Assembly (NCBI GenBank): GCA_965248765.1 | Contig: CBDFKF010000004.1 | Span: 2,852,001-2,916,000 of the forward strand | DNA: 64,000 nt | Source of the DNA: CBDFKF01 sp965248765 | Lineage (GTDB): Bacteria > Pseudomonadota > Alphaproteobacteria > VGEJ01 | Direction: 5' to 3' | Shown: piece after piece, positions 35,723-45,879 of the stretch | How the letters are laid out: each line of letters begins with the position of its first letter | How positions within the stretch are numbered: the stretch's first letter is position 1 | The notes under the pieces: generated by a model | Databases searched by the model: none | What the model saw: only the letters and a program-made list of their open reading frames with translations | What the model was told of the DNA's origin: nothing | Made by a program: the position numbers and the translations under genes

Positions 35723-36741
35723 CCGACCCTCGCCGGCAGGCGCACCCGTGGATCGACAAAGCCGGCCAGGATGTCGACGACCAGGTTGGCGATCACGTAA
35801 ACGAAGGCGCTCAGCAGAATGAATGCCTGCACTACCGAGAAGTCCTGACGCAGGATGCCCTCGGTGACGAGGTTGCCGACGCCCGGCCAGTTGAACACTT
35901 TCTCGACCAGCACGCTGCCGGCCAGCAGCTGTCCCAGCAGGAGGCCAGCGGCAGTCAGCGTTGGCAGGAACGCGTTCGGCAGGGCGTGTTTGACGAATGC
36001 CCCCCAGCGGCTCACCCCCTTGCTGCGTGCCACGGTGATGAATGGCTCGCGAGCGACATCCAGCAAGTTGGCGCGCAATAGACGCAACAGGAAGGCGAAC
36101 GGCAACAACCCGAGCGTGATGGCCGGCAGAATAAGGTGCAGCAGGGCGTCGGCAAGAGTCGCGAACTCGCCGTGGAGCAGCGCGTCGAACGTATAGAGAT
36201 GCGTTAGCGCCGGTGGCGGGTCACGCGCGAGATCCAGCCGCCCGTCCGGACCGGGCAGCCAGCCGAGCTGTTCGAAGAAGATGACCAGCAGCATCAGCCC
36301 AAACCAAAACGGCGGGACGCCCAGACCGACGAACGAGAGGGCCCGGACGCCGCCGTCGCTGATCGGGCCGCGTCGGTATGCGGCGATCAATGCCAGGCTG
36401 ACCGCGAAGAAGAAGGCGAAGATGAAGGCATATAGCCCGAGTTCGAGCGTTGCCGGAAAGCGATCGACGAGCTGGGTCGCCACCGACTGGCCGGTGCTAT
36501 ACGAAAACCCCCAGTCGCCGCGGAAGAAATCGAACATATAGGCGAAGTACTGGTCGATCAGCGGTTGGTGCAGCCTGAGCTTCTCCTCGAGTTCGGTAAC
36601 CGCCTTTTCGGTCGCGAACGGACCGAGGAACAGGCGGGCCGGGTCGCCCGGCGTCACCCGTAGGACGACGAAGGCGAAGACCGAGGCGCCGAACAGGGCG
36701 AATACCGACATCGCGACGCGGCTGAGGATGACCTGGAGCAT
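35719..36741 (-). CDS. ABC transporter permease (DppB-like)
   Basis: 340 residues. Starts ILSRVAMSVFALFGASVFAF with the usual LRVTPGDPA loop, about six membrane segments and the EAA-type loop RSKGVSRWGAFVKHALPNAF. Unusually it follows, rather than precedes, the DppC-like gene. Confidence 0.92.
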   Translation of the reverse strand: MLQVILSRVAMSVFALFGASVFAFVVLRVTPGDPARLFLGPFATEKAVTELEEKLRLHQPLIDQYFAYMFDFFRGDWGFSYSTGQSVATQLVDRFPATLELGLYAFIFAFFFAVSLALIAAYRRGPISDGGVRALSFVGLGVPPFWFGLMLLVIFFEQLGWLPGPDGRLDLARDPPPALTHLYTFDALLHGEFATLADALLHLILPAITLGLLPFAFLLRLLRANLLDVAREPFITVARSKGVSRWGAFVKHALPNAFLPTLTAAGLLLGQLLAGSVLVEKVFNWPGVGNLVTEGILRQDFSVVQAFILLSAFVYVIANLVVDILAGFVDPRVRLPARVG

Positions 36742-36781
36742 CCCTAGCCCTTACCGCCGGTTCGGTCCTGGCTCCCGTGCA

Positions 36782-37690
36782 TCACGACACTGCTGCCTGC
36801 TGACCATGGGGATCGAGGAGGTCGCGTGCGCGATCTGCGAGCATGTTGGTGGCAACGACCGCGAGCAACACGCCGAGCCCGGGGAAGACGGTAATCCACC
36901 ACTCGCCGGTAAGCGCGTACTGAAGGCCATCGGTGATCATGGCACCCCACTCGGCCTCAGGGATCTGTGCGCCGAGCCCGACGAAACCGAGGGCGGCCAG
37001 CGTCAAGATCGCGTAGCCGAACACGGCCGCCGACTGGATCAGCATGGTCGAGGTGGTGTGGGGAACGATGTGGCGCAGGACGACGCGCGTGCGGCTTGCC
37101 CCGAGAGCGACTGCCGCCTCGACCGATGGCAGGGCGCGGATGCGAATCACGTCGGCGCGGATCAGCCGAGCGTAGTAGGGGACCGATGTCAGCATGATGC
37201 CGAGCGCCCCGGTCTCGAGACCGACGCCGAGGCCGACGGTGACGGCCATCGCCAGGATGAGCGGCGGGAATGCCGCGAGCGCGTCGATCACTCGCATCAA
37301 AATGTTGTCGGCGAACCGACCGGAGATGCCGGCCATGAGGCCCATGGTGCCGCCGACGAGGAGCCCGGTGATGACCACGATCGCGCCGACCGCGAGCGAA
37401 ATACGGGCGCCATGGATGAAGCGTGCGAGCACATCGCGCCCGTTGCCGTCGGTTCCCATCGGATGGGCGAGCGACGGTCCCTCGAGCGAGACGAGCAGAT
37501 CGATGGCCAGTGGGTCCTTGCGCCAGATCTCCGGCCCGATGATCGCGGTAATGGTGAGCAGGCCGAACAGGATGGCGACAACCGCCAACACCGGATCGCG
37601 TGCTACGTAGCCGCACGCCCGACCGGTCGCGCCAGCCCAGGCGGCTAGGCGGTTGCTGGGCAACCCGGATGCGACGTCGACACCGGCCAT
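36782..37690 (-). CDS. ABC transporter permease (DppC-like)
   Basis: 302 residues. N-terminal DppC pattern DPVLAVVAILFGLL, the conserved HPMGTDGNGRDVLARFIHGARISL loop in two parts, and an EAA loop AAVALGASRTRVVLRHIVPH. Forms the second half of the pore. It lies between the binding-protein gene and the DppB-like gene. Confidence 0.92.
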   Translation of the reverse strand: MAGVDVASGLPSNRLAAWAGATGRACGYVARDPVLAVVAILFGLLTITAIIGPEIWRKDPLAIDLLVSLEGPSLAHPMGTDGNGRDVLARFIHGARISLAVGAIVVITGLLVGGTMGLMAGISGRFADNILMRVIDALAAFPPLILAMAVTVGLGVGLETGALGIMLTSVPYYARLIRADVIRIRALPSVEAAVALGASRTRVVLRHIVPHTTSTMLIQSAAVFGYAILTLAALGFVGLGAQIPEAEWGAMITDGLQYALTGEWWITVFPGLGVLLAVVATNMLADRARDLLDPHGQQAAVS

Positions 37691-37734
37691 GTGGATTGAG
37701 CTGACCTCAGGCCGCGCGGCCCCGGGGCAGCGGC

Positions 37735-37772
37735 AAAAAGGGGTCTATGCCCTTGCGGCGGGCGCAGACCCC
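37735..37772 (-). terminator. Intrinsic (partial) terminator inside the ABC operon
   Basis: On the minus strand, GGGGTCT-GC-GCCC ... GGGC-AT-AGACCCC forms a stem with one internal loop, followed by TTTTT (37739-37735). It lies between the binding-protein gene and the permeases, where partial termination commonly gives excess binding protein. Confidence 0.75.
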
Positions 37773-37800
37773 GGGTTTCAGCGCTCCTAGTCGACGTGCG

Positions 37801-39399
37801 TCAGCGGCTCCACCGGTGCAGGTCGAAGGGGCCATCCTGCTGGTAGTGCCACACCTTGACATCGTCGCTCACCACCGCAGTGTAGATGTCCGCAAACACC
37901 GGAATACGTGGTGAGTCGGCTACCCACATCTCGGCGATCTTGTCCCAGTACACCTGTCGCTTGCTCTCGTCGAGCAACGGATGTGCCTCGTCCAAGAGGG
38001 CTTCGGCTGCCGGGTTGCAGTAATCGCTCGTATTGAAGAACGACTCGCAGCGCAGGTCATAGTCGAACAACCAGCCGGGGTCGGTCACCGACGGGCCGTC
38101 GATGCGGATGAGCGTGCTCTGCTTGGTCTCGGTGTAGATCGCTTCCTGATAGGCCGATGCCGGATGCTTCTGAATGGTCACGTTCACGCCGATCTCGCGC
38201 CACGTACCCTGAACGATGGTGGCGATTTGATCGTGAGCGAACTCGCCCTCGCGGATCACCATGTCGGTCTCGACCGGGAGGCTCACGCCCGACTCCGCGA
38301 TCAAGGCTCGTGCCTTGTCGAGGTCATACGTGCGCGCCTGGCCAAGCTTGGCGTTGTAGGAGGGGAATGCGGGTGGGAACGGCCCGTAGTAGATCTCGGC
38401 GTAGCCGAAGGCGACCTTGTCGAGGATCTGCTGGTACGGAACCGCATAGGTCAGCGCCTCGCGGAACTTCACGTTGTCGAACGGCGGGATCTCGTTGGGC
38501 AGTCCGATCAGCTGCCAGCGTGAGCTCTTGACCGCGATGACCTCGAGCCCCGGCTCTTTCGCCAGGCTTGCCACCGATGACTTCTGCAAGCCAAGCGTGA
38601 CGTGGGCGTTGCGGTTGCGGGCTTGCAACAAGAGCGTCGCGTTGTCGGGAATAAAGTTGACGATCACCTCCGCCTCAAGCGCGGGCTTGCCAAAGTAGGT
38701 CGGATTCCGGACGAACTTGGCACGCACCCCTGGCTGATACTCCTCCAGGATATAAGGCCCTGAGCCGGCGGCGTGACTGGCGAGCCACTCGTCGCCACCC
38801 ATCTTCTCCACTTCCTCGGTATCGACAATGGCGAGATTCGGCTGGGTCAACGCATGCATCACCAGCGGCTCGGCTTTCGCCAGGGTGATAACCACCGTCA
38901 GGTCGTCGACCGCCTCGATCGACTGGGTGTTGCCGTACTGCGCGGCCTCGAAGAAGTAGGTGCCGCAGGTACCGCTCTTCCAGGCACGGGTGAGCGAGGC
39001 TGCAACCGCGGCCGCATCGACCGGGCGCCCGCTCGTGAACTTCACGCCCGGGGTGATGTTAAAGGTCAGCTTGGTGCCGTCGTCGGACACATTCCAGGAC
39101 TTGGCGAGATCGCCTTTGAATTTGGTCGTGTCTTCTTGGGTCGCTTTGATTCCCGACGGCGCCCCCTCGATAGGCTTGTCCTCGTAGGCTAGCAGCGCGA
39201 CGTAGAGGCTCGCGATGAAGCCGTGATCGGTAATGTCGCAGACGTTGACGGGATCAAGCGTCGGCGGTGATCGCGAGGTGTTGACGACGAATGGATCGGC
39301 CGCCTGCGCGGGCTTGACCGCGCCAAATGCGACTACTGCGACCGCGAATATGGCGACGGCACCCCATGCGAGCTGCCATCGTGTTGGCGTCTGCGACAT
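37801..39399 (-). CDS. ABC transporter solute-binding protein, family 5 (DppA-like)
   Basis: 532 residues. Sec signal peptide WGAVAIFAVAVVAFGAVKPAQA, then the SBP_bac_5 fold: LDPVNVCDITDHGF, KLTFNITPGVKFTSGRPVDA, and FREALTYAVPYQQIL. Binds peptides, opines or related amides in the periplasm. First gene of the five-gene importer; the sox/hyu genes upstream are on the same strand. Confidence 0.92.
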   Translation of the reverse strand: MSQTPTRWQLAWGAVAIFAVAVVAFGAVKPAQAADPFVVNTSRSPPTLDPVNVCDITDHGFIASLYVALLAYEDKPIEGAPSGIKATQEDTTKFKGDLAKSWNVSDDGTKLTFNITPGVKFTSGRPVDAAAVAASLTRAWKSGTCGTYFFEAAQYGNTQSIEAVDDLTVVITLAKAEPLVMHALTQPNLAIVDTEEVEKMGGDEWLASHAAGSGPYILEEYQPGVRAKFVRNPTYFGKPALEAEVIVNFIPDNATLLLQARNRNAHVTLGLQKSSVASLAKEPGLEVIAVKSSRWQLIGLPNEIPPFDNVKFREALTYAVPYQQILDKVAFGYAEIYYGPFPPAFPSYNAKLGQARTYDLDKARALIAESGVSLPVETDMVIREGEFAHDQIATIVQGTWREIGVNVTIQKHPASAYQEAIYTETKQSTLIRIDGPSVTDPGWLFDYDLRCESFFNTSDYCNPAAEALLDEAHPLLDESKRQVYWDKIAEMWVADSPRIPVFADIYTAVVSDDVKVWHYQQDGPFDLHRWSR

Positions 39400-39502
39400 C
39401 GCTGATTACCTCCCTGGTTTCTCGTTTGAGCGACGGTCGAGCGTCGACCCTACGGAGCCGTATCCCGGCGTGTCAAGGGACGTGCGCGGGTAGCTCGCCG
39501 CC

Positions 39503-41266
39503 TCAGCTCGCCCGGCGCGCCGCGGTCGCCGCGGCATCGACGTTGCTTTCATCGTCGAGCACGACGCCGTAGACGGCCTGCGCCCGCTCGCGGCTCACCC
39601 AGCCCTCGCGCACATCCGCGGCAACGCGCTCCGGCGCGCGCTCAGTCGCCGGGCCGTACCCGCCACCGCCAGCGGCGTAGGACAGGATCGTCTCGCCCGG
39701 TGAAAGCTCCACCGGTGTCCACGAATCGAGCTCGATCAGCTCGCCGTTGCGGGTGCATCGGACCTGCCGCGCCGGGGTGCCGTTATCGCCGCCGCGCGCG
39801 CCGCGGGCCGGATTGATAACGCCATCGGAGGAGAACCCTACCGTCATTTGGCCATGGGTGGGCCCGTATTCCACAAAGGCGTTGGGAGCGCCGCAGAAGC
39901 GCCCGGCCCCTTCGGTATCGGGCAGGAACCGGCGGTCGCGGACGACCATCGGATAGCGCAGTTCGTCGACCTCGACCGCATCGTAGCGGATGATGCCGCC
40001 CACCCCGACGGTGCCGAGGCTGAGCCAGGCGTCGGTCGTCGGCGCGCCCGGGCCGGCGCCGAAGCCGAGCATTACGAAGTTGACGTAATAGGTATCGGTG
40101 CGCGGATCGGTGCCCGAGATCGCTCCGAAGCCGGGCGGCAGAACATAGCCGCCCTCGGCCAGGCCATAGCCCTCGCCGAGCTCGGCCACGGCGCGCTGTA
40201 CCGAATTGATGACCCGGTCGCTCAGGTTCGTCGTTGCCGCTGAGCAGCTCGCCGGGTGCGGTGCGATGCCGACGCAGCAGTTCTCGCGGAGCTGGATGTT
40301 GACCCGGCGAAAGCTTCCGGCGTTCGCGGGCACGGTATGATCGATCGAGTTGAATAGGCCCAAGAGCGCCGCCGTGCGTGCTGCCGCCTCGTTGAGGTTC
40401 AGCCCGTTGGCCATGCAATCTGGATTGTTGCGGAGATCGACGTCGACGGTGCCGCCAGCGGGGTCGATCGCAACGGTCACCTCGATCAGGATACCGTCGG
40501 GCGGTGAGTTGATCACCGGATCGTGGCGGCTGTGCACGGTCTGGGTGCCGCCGGGCATCCGGCCCAACGCCTCGATCATGCGCCGCTCGGAGTAGTCGAA
40601 CCACTGGGCCGTGTAAGCCTCGAGCACATCCCAGCCGATCTCCCGCCCCAACGCCACCAGCTCACGCTCGCCGATTCGTGCCGCCCCCAACATCGCCAGG
40701 TAGTCGCCGTGCCATTGTTGTGGGGCACGGATGCGCAGCTTGCACATCTGCAGGATGTCCTCGACGTCGCGGTAGTCGCGCTGGATTCGCGTCGCCGGAA
40801 AGATCAGCGCGCCCTCCTCATAGATGTCGCGCGCCGTCGGCATCACCGTGGTGGGAATGCTATTGCCGCAGTCCGATTGATGTGCCTTGGCCTCGACGGC
40901 GAAACGGTAGACCCCATTGTCGTCGAAGATTGGCACGATGATGGTGTGATCCGCGGGATGGCTGCAGCCGTCGTAGGGCGAGTTGTGGAGGTAAGCATCG
41001 CCGGGGCGAACATCGTCGTGCAGCTCGCACATCGTGCGCGCCATCTGATCGGGTCCGGCGAGCACGTGGATGGGCTGGCTCTCCACGACCGAGAGCAGCT
41101 GATGATCGCCGGTGATGATGCAGCAGGAGAAATCGCGCGCAGTGTTTAAGACGCCGGAACGGCCCGTGCGGTGCAGCGTGTTGGCCATCTTGGCGCAGAC
41201 GGCGGCCAGCCGGTTAGTGAGGACGGCGAGGCGGACTCCGTCGAACTCCGGCGTTGCGGCACTCAT
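39503..41266 (-). CDS. Hydantoinase B/oxoprolinase family protein (HyuB-like)
   Basis: 587 residues from ATG 41266, which has an AGGAGAAG site. Typical HyuB blocks: FSCCIITGDHQLLS, DDVRPGDAYLHNSPYDGCSHPADHT in two parts, ARDIYEEGALIFPA, and C-terminal ETILSYAAGGGGYG. HyuB-type subunits normally act with an ATP-binding HyuA subunit on hydantoins, N-methylhydantoin, 5-oxoproline or acetone-like substrates. No hyuA is found here, so the partner is elsewhere or the protein works alone. Confidence 0.87.
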   Translation of the reverse strand: MSAATPEFDGVRLAVLTNRLAAVCAKMANTLHRTGRSGVLNTARDFSCCIITGDHQLLSVVESQPIHVLAGPDQMARTMCELHDDVRPGDAYLHNSPYDGCSHPADHTIIVPIFDDNGVYRFAVEAKAHQSDCGNSIPTTVMPTARDIYEEGALIFPATRIQRDYRDVEDILQMCKLRIRAPQQWHGDYLAMLGAARIGERELVALGREIGWDVLEAYTAQWFDYSERRMIEALGRMPGGTQTVHSRHDPVINSPPDGILIEVTVAIDPAGGTVDVDLRNNPDCMANGLNLNEAAARTAALLGLFNSIDHTVPANAGSFRRVNIQLRENCCVGIAPHPASCSAATTNLSDRVINSVQRAVAELGEGYGLAEGGYVLPPGFGAISGTDPRTDTYYVNFVMLGFGAGPGAPTTDAWLSLGTVGVGGIIRYDAVEVDELRYPMVVRDRRFLPDTEGAGRFCGAPNAFVEYGPTHGQMTVGFSSDGVINPARGARGGDNGTPARQVRCTRNGELIELDSWTPVELSPGETILSYAAGGGGYGPATERAPERVAADVREGWVSRERAQAVYGVVLDDESNVDAAATAARRAS

Positions 41267-41345
41267 TCCGCTTCTCCTGTCATCGCCTTGGCCGATGCCC
41301 CAGCTTAACAGTTTCCGCCGGTGCCAACGACGGGGCGCGACGATC

Positions 41346-42179
41346 TCACGCCGGCCGCCACGCGATGAAAACGCCGCATGCGTCATCGGCCGCCACTGCT
41401 TCCGGTGCCGGATCCGCCGTCGCGATCGCCAGGCCGACGAACTGCGGCCCGGCGGCCCGATCGATGGACGCGGTGGGCGCGATCTCGGCGAGTGCCGAGG
41501 GGGCCATGACCAAAAGCTCCTCGTGGCCGCAGGCCCAGAGTAGACCTCCGGCGATGGGCTGCGGCGCAGTGCCGATCAGCGCGGTCAAGAAGTCTCGGTG
41601 GGTTCGCGGCGATTCGGCGGCGAGATAGACCGCCGCGATTGAGCGCGCGCCGTTGCGGTGCGATTGAAATGCAGGCTTCCAGAAGTTCTCCGGGAACTTG
41701 TTCTCGCAGACGAAGAACGCGATCGCCGGCATCTCGGGACTGGTGACGAATCCCAAGCTAAAAGCAACGCGGGCCTCCGACCCGTCGGGCTGAACCGCGC
41801 GGCGCTCGAATTCGAAGGGTGCGTAGGTGTTAAGCCCGGCCGCCTCGAACCGAGCGAGGTCGCCGCGTGCATCATCGGTGGCCAAAACCAGCATCGAGAT
41901 TCCTTCGTGCCCACCCACGAAGCGCCGGTTGTGGGCACCGAAGCTGAACCACGGCGGCGCGGCGGCAAAGTCGTGGTCGTCCAGCCCGTCGGGACGATCG
42001 ACTTCGAGCAGCTCGATGAAGTTGCGTTCGGCGAATTGCGCAAGCCGGTTCGCGGTCCCCATGGTGTCGGGGTGCGAGGCGCGGGGCGTCAGCGTGAAGC
42101 CTAGGCTCTCGTAGCGCGCCGCCGCGCCATCGAGATCGCCGACCGCCACAACGACGTGATCGATACCTCGGCCCGCCAT
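41346..42179 (-). CDS. VOC/glyoxalase-like protein
   Basis: 277 residues from ATG 42179. First VOC module begins GIDHVVVAVGDLDGAAARYESLGF with NFIELLEVD; a second half-module follows SIAAVYLAAESP. Resembles the Glyoxalase_3-type lyase/dioxygenase-like group of unknown substrate. It lies between soxG and the hydantoinase gene on the same strand. Confidence 0.75.
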   Translation of the reverse strand: MAGRGIDHVVVAVGDLDGAAARYESLGFTLTPRASHPDTMGTANRLAQFAERNFIELLEVDRPDGLDDHDFAAAPPWFSFGAHNRRFVGGHEGISMLVLATDDARGDLARFEAAGLNTYAPFEFERRAVQPDGSEARVAFSLGFVTSPEMPAIAFFVCENKFPENFWKPAFQSHRNGARSIAAVYLAAESPRTHRDFLTALIGTAPQPIAGGLLWACGHEELLVMAPSALAEIAPTASIDRAAGPQFVGLAIATADPAPEAVAADDACGVFIAWRPA

Positions 42180-42234
42180 CAGACTAGCCCCCAGACGTTC
42201 GCCGCGACAGACCGCCCGCGCGGGTCCCGCGCTG

Positions 42235-42828
42235 CTATTTGATGCCGGCGAGGGTCGAGGCGGCGTCCTCCAGCCAGCGCCAGAGGTACTCCGCAAACGA
42301 GCGGTCGATGTAGAGATCGAAGCTCGGTGTGTCGTCGAGCTGATGCACGAGCACCGCCGCCTTGGCGATCAGCGTCCGCGTGCACTGGCCCGGCCCGAAG
42401 ACCCGCGCATGGAGATCGAGTGTGCAGCCCTTGGCCAGCACCAGCCGGCTGTCCGGACCGCTCAGGCGAATCGTGTGCAGGCTCTCGGTCACATCGTTCA
42501 CCGCCGCATGGTGGCCCGCAAGTGCGGTCTCGAGCGCCGTGACGGTCTCGGCCTCGGCACCGGGTGGCACCACCACCAGCCACTCGTCCGGACCGATCCA
42601 CAGGATCGTTCGGTCCGCGGCACTCGCGCTCGTGCAGGCCGCCACCGCTGGCGCACAGCCAAGCGCGCCGCGAACCGCGTCGAGGAACGCCGGCTCGGCC
42701 TTACCGCGCAAGTTGATCTTGCCGGTAAACCGCGCCTCCGACAGGGCAACGCCGACGGCGGTATGGGCGGGGCGCGCCGCCAGATGCTGGTGGTCGAGCG
42801 GACCCTGCCGCCAGAACTGCTCAATCAC
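42235..42828 (-). CDS. soxG: Sarcosine oxidase gamma subunit
   Basis: 197 residues. SoxG family pattern: N-terminal RFTGKINLRG, WIGPDEWLVVVPPG, VNDVTESLHTIRLSGPDSR, LAKGCTLDLHARVFGPGQC and FAEYLWRWLEDAA near the end. Small structural subunit of heterotetrameric sarcosine oxidase. Twenty-six bases downstream of soxA. Confidence 0.92.
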   Translation of the reverse strand: MIEQFWRQGPLDHQHLAARPAHTAVGVALSEARFTGKINLRGKAEPAFLDAVRGALGCAPAVAACTSASAADRTILWIGPDEWLVVVPPGAEAETVTALETALAGHHAAVNDVTESLHTIRLSGPDSRLVLAKGCTLDLHARVFGPGQCTRTLIAKAAVLVHQLDDTPSFDLYIDRSFAEYLWRWLEDAASTLAGIK

Positions 42829-42854
42829 GCCGATTACTTTCGGGCCGATATCTC

Positions 42855-45800
42855 TTAAGCATTCAGCCGCTCCCCATCCGCGTCGTAGAAGACCGGCGAG
42901 GTGACTTTGGCCCGCACGATCTCTCCGCCGTTCCAGATTGACACCGTCTCGCCTTTGCGCTTGAGGCCGCCGGCCAACATCCCCATGGCGATGGAGCGGC
43001 CGACCCGGGGGCCGTAGTAAGCCGAGGTGACATGGCCCTGCATCGGCATTGGCGGCTCGGGACGGACGCCGACAAGAATTTGGGCGCCGGCGCCCAGAAC
43101 ATAGCTCGGGTCCTCGGTCAACAGGCCCACGAGCTGTTTGCGATCGGGCTTGACGATGTCAGCACGGTCCAACGACCGCTTGCCGAGGAAGTCCTTCTTC
43201 CGCTTGCTGACGATCCAGTCCATGCCGAGATCGATCGGGGTAACGGTGCCGTCGGTCTCCTCGCCGACGATGATGAAGCCCTTCTCGGCGCGCAGCACGT
43301 GCATCGACTCGGTGCCATAGGGGGTGATGTCGTATTTCTCGCCAGCCGTCATCAGCGCCTGCCACAACGCCATGCCGTAGCTCGCCGGCACGTTGATCTC
43401 GTAGGAGAGCTCGCCGGTGAAGCTGATGCGGAAGATGCGCGCGGGCATACCGGCGACCGTGCCCTCGCGCATCGACATGAAGGGGAAGGCTTCACGCGAG
43501 AGGTCGACATCGGCGCACAGCTCGGCCAAGAGATCGCGCGCCTTCGGGCCAGCAATCTGGGCCACCGCGTACTGGGTCGTAAGGTTGGTCACCCACACGT
43601 TCATGTGCAGCCATTCGCACTGCAGCCATTCCTCGAGCCAATGGTGCACATGCGCGGCGCCGCCCGAGGTCGTGCTCATGAGGTAATGGCCGTCGGCAAG
43701 CTTGGCGGTGACGCCGTCATCGAAGACCATGCCATTCTCGCCGAGCATGAGGCCGTAGCGGCAACGGCCGGTCTCCAGCCGATTCCACGCGTTCGTGTAG
43801 ACCCAGTTGAGGACCGTCGTCGCGTCCGCACCGCGCAGGTCCAGCTTGCCGAGCGTTGAGGCATCGGCGATGCCGACGCCGTTGCCCACCGCCTCGCACT
43901 CCCGCTTGACGGCGGCCGCCATGTCCTCACCGTCGCGCGGGTAGTAGTAGGGGCGCTTCCATTGGCCGACGTCCTCGAACAGCGCGCCGGCGGCGACGTG
44001 CCATTCGTGCATCGGTGTCTTGCGCACCGGATCGAACAAATCGTCGACGTCGCGGCCGCCGATCAGGCCGAAGGCGACCGGCGTATAGGGTGGGCGGAAC
44101 GTGGTGACGCCGAGCGCAGGGATATCGTGCCCCGTGCACCGCGAAAAGATGGCAAGTGCGTTCACGTTGGAGGTCTTGCCCTGGTCGGTGCCCATGCCGA
44201 GTGTCGTGTAGCGCTTGAGATGCTCGACCGAGAGGTAGCCCTCGCGCGCGGCCAGCTCGACGTCGCTCACGGTCACATCGTTCTGGAAATCGACGAAGCG
44301 TTTGCCCGGCTTCCCCGTCGGCAGGCGCTTGGGCACTTCCCACAGCGCGCGCCCCGGCGCCGTCTCGGGCTCGGGCGCGGGCGGTGCCAACGGCACCTCG
44401 ACGTCGGCCGTGCCGGCGGCCCGCGCCGCCTCGGCACCGGCGTTAAAGCCCTCGCGCAGACAATCCTCGAGGCGAAAGGCGCCGTTGCAGGCCCCGGCCG
44501 ACCGCTCCGCCTGCACCGATTCGCCCGGCAGGAAACAGCTCTGCTCCGTGTCGAAGCGAAGTCGCCCGCGCGATTGCGAGAACAGGTGGACGACCGGGCT
44601 CCAGCCGCCGGCCATGCAGAGGAGATCGCAGTCGAGGCGGCGGGACTCGCCGTCGATGCCGTCAGCGGTGGCGTTCAACGGCGCGACGGTAATCCCGCGC
44701 ACCTGTTTCGTCCCGTGCGTGGCGACCACGACGTGGTTGTCGAGGATGGGGAGCCCGGCTTCGCGGGCTGCGGCCGGCAGCGGACCAGCCGGCTCGGCAC
44801 GGGCATCGACGATGCCGGCCACCTCGACCCCGCGCGCATGCAGGTCGAGCGCCGCCGCATAGCCGCTGTCGTTGTTGGTGAACAAAGCGGCGCGTCGGCC
44901 CGGGCGCACCGCGTAGCGGTTGACGTAGGCGCGGGCGGCTGAGGCCAGCATGACGCCGGGGCGATCGTTGTTGGGAAAGATCAGCGGCCGCTCGTGCGCA
45001 CCGGTAGCCAGCACCACTTGCTTAGCACGCACCTTCCACAGGACCTGCCGCGGCATGCCGACCGGCGCGACCCCCGGCCCGAGATGGTCGGTCACGCGCT
45101 GGGCGATCATGACGAAGTTGTGGTCGTAGTAGCCATAGGCCGTCGAGCGCGGCAACAGGCGCGCCTCTGGCAATCCGGCAAGCTCGACCGCCGCCGCATG
45201 CGCCCACCCGAGCGCCGGTTGGCCGTCGATCTCGGCGGTCTCATCCAACAGGCTGCCACCGACCTCGTTCTGCTCGTCCACCACGATCACCCGCGCGCCG
45301 GCGCGTCCGGCGGCGAGTGCCGCGGCCAGTCCGGCCGGCCCGCCGCCAACCACCAGCACATCGCAATGGGTGTGGAACTTCTCGTAGCGGTCGGGATCGG
45401 GCATGCGCGGCGAGGAGCCGAGCCCGGCCATCCAGCGGATGAAGTACTCGTAGCGCATCCAGGCCGAACGCGGCCACATGAAGGTCTTGTAGTAAAAGCC
45501 GGCGGGAAACAGACCGGAAATACGGCTGGTCCACGCGGCGAAATCGAAGCTCACGCTGGGCCAGCAGTTCTGCGATGTCGCCGACAGCCCGTGATAGAGC
45601 TCGACCTGGGTGGCCCGGGTGTTGGGCTCGGTGTAGGCGCCGGTCTCGAGCTGCACGATCGCGTTGGGCTCGTTGGAGCCGGCACCGACGATGCCGCGCG
45701 GGCGGTGGTATTTGAAGCTGCGGCCGAGCAGGCGGATGCCGTTGGCGAGCAGCGCCGAGGCTAAGGTATCGCCCGCAAACCCGGTGTAGCGGCGCCCGTC

Positions 45801-45872
45801 GTAGCTGAAATCGATCGGCTGACCGCGGTCGAGGCGGCCGCCTTGGTCCAAACGGAAAGGCTGAACGCTCAT
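42855..45872 (-). CDS. soxA: Sarcosine oxidase alpha subunit
   Basis: 1005 residues, the expected size. N-terminal 2Fe-2S-fold domain (FAGDTLASALLANG, GSNEPNA), then a Rossmann NAD-binding domain (VVGGGPAGLAAALAAGRAG near residue 172), and a C-terminal GcvT-like THF-binding domain (about residues 620-1005; LGMDWIVSKRKKDFLGKR). With SoxB, D and G it oxidatively demethylates sarcosine to glycine, passing the methyl carbon to THF as 5,10-methylene-THF and producing H2O2. Confidence 0.95.
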   Translation of the reverse strand: MSVQPFRLDQGGRLDRGQPIDFSYDGRRYTGFAGDTLASALLANGIRLLGRSFKYHRPRGIVGAGSNEPNAIVQLETGAYTEPNTRATQVELYHGLSATSQNCWPSVSFDFAAWTSRISGLFPAGFYYKTFMWPRSAWMRYEYFIRWMAGLGSSPRMPDPDRYEKFHTHCDVLVVGGGPAGLAAALAAGRAGARVIVVDEQNEVGGSLLDETAEIDGQPALGWAHAAAVELAGLPEARLLPRSTAYGYYDHNFVMIAQRVTDHLGPGVAPVGMPRQVLWKVRAKQVVLATGAHERPLIFPNNDRPGVMLASAARAYVNRYAVRPGRRAALFTNNDSGYAAALDLHARGVEVAGIVDARAEPAGPLPAAAREAGLPILDNHVVVATHGTKQVRGITVAPLNATADGIDGESRRLDCDLLCMAGGWSPVVHLFSQSRGRLRFDTEQSCFLPGESVQAERSAGACNGAFRLEDCLREGFNAGAEAARAAGTADVEVPLAPPAPEPETAPGRALWEVPKRLPTGKPGKRFVDFQNDVTVSDVELAAREGYLSVEHLKRYTTLGMGTDQGKTSNVNALAIFSRCTGHDIPALGVTTFRPPYTPVAFGLIGGRDVDDLFDPVRKTPMHEWHVAAGALFEDVGQWKRPYYYPRDGEDMAAAVKRECEAVGNGVGIADASTLGKLDLRGADATTVLNWVYTNAWNRLETGRCRYGLMLGENGMVFDDGVTAKLADGHYLMSTTSGGAAHVHHWLEEWLQCEWLHMNVWVTNLTTQYAVAQIAGPKARDLLAELCADVDLSREAFPFMSMREGTVAGMPARIFRISFTGELSYEINVPASYGMALWQALMTAGEKYDITPYGTESMHVLRAEKGFIIVGEETDGTVTPIDLGMDWIVSKRKKDFLGKRSLDRADIVKPDRKQLVGLLTEDPSYVLGAGAQILVGVRPEPPMPMQGHVTSAYYGPRVGRSIAMGMLAGGLKRKGETVSIWNGGEIVRAKVTSPVFYDADGERLNA

Positions 45873-45879
45873 AGTAGGT

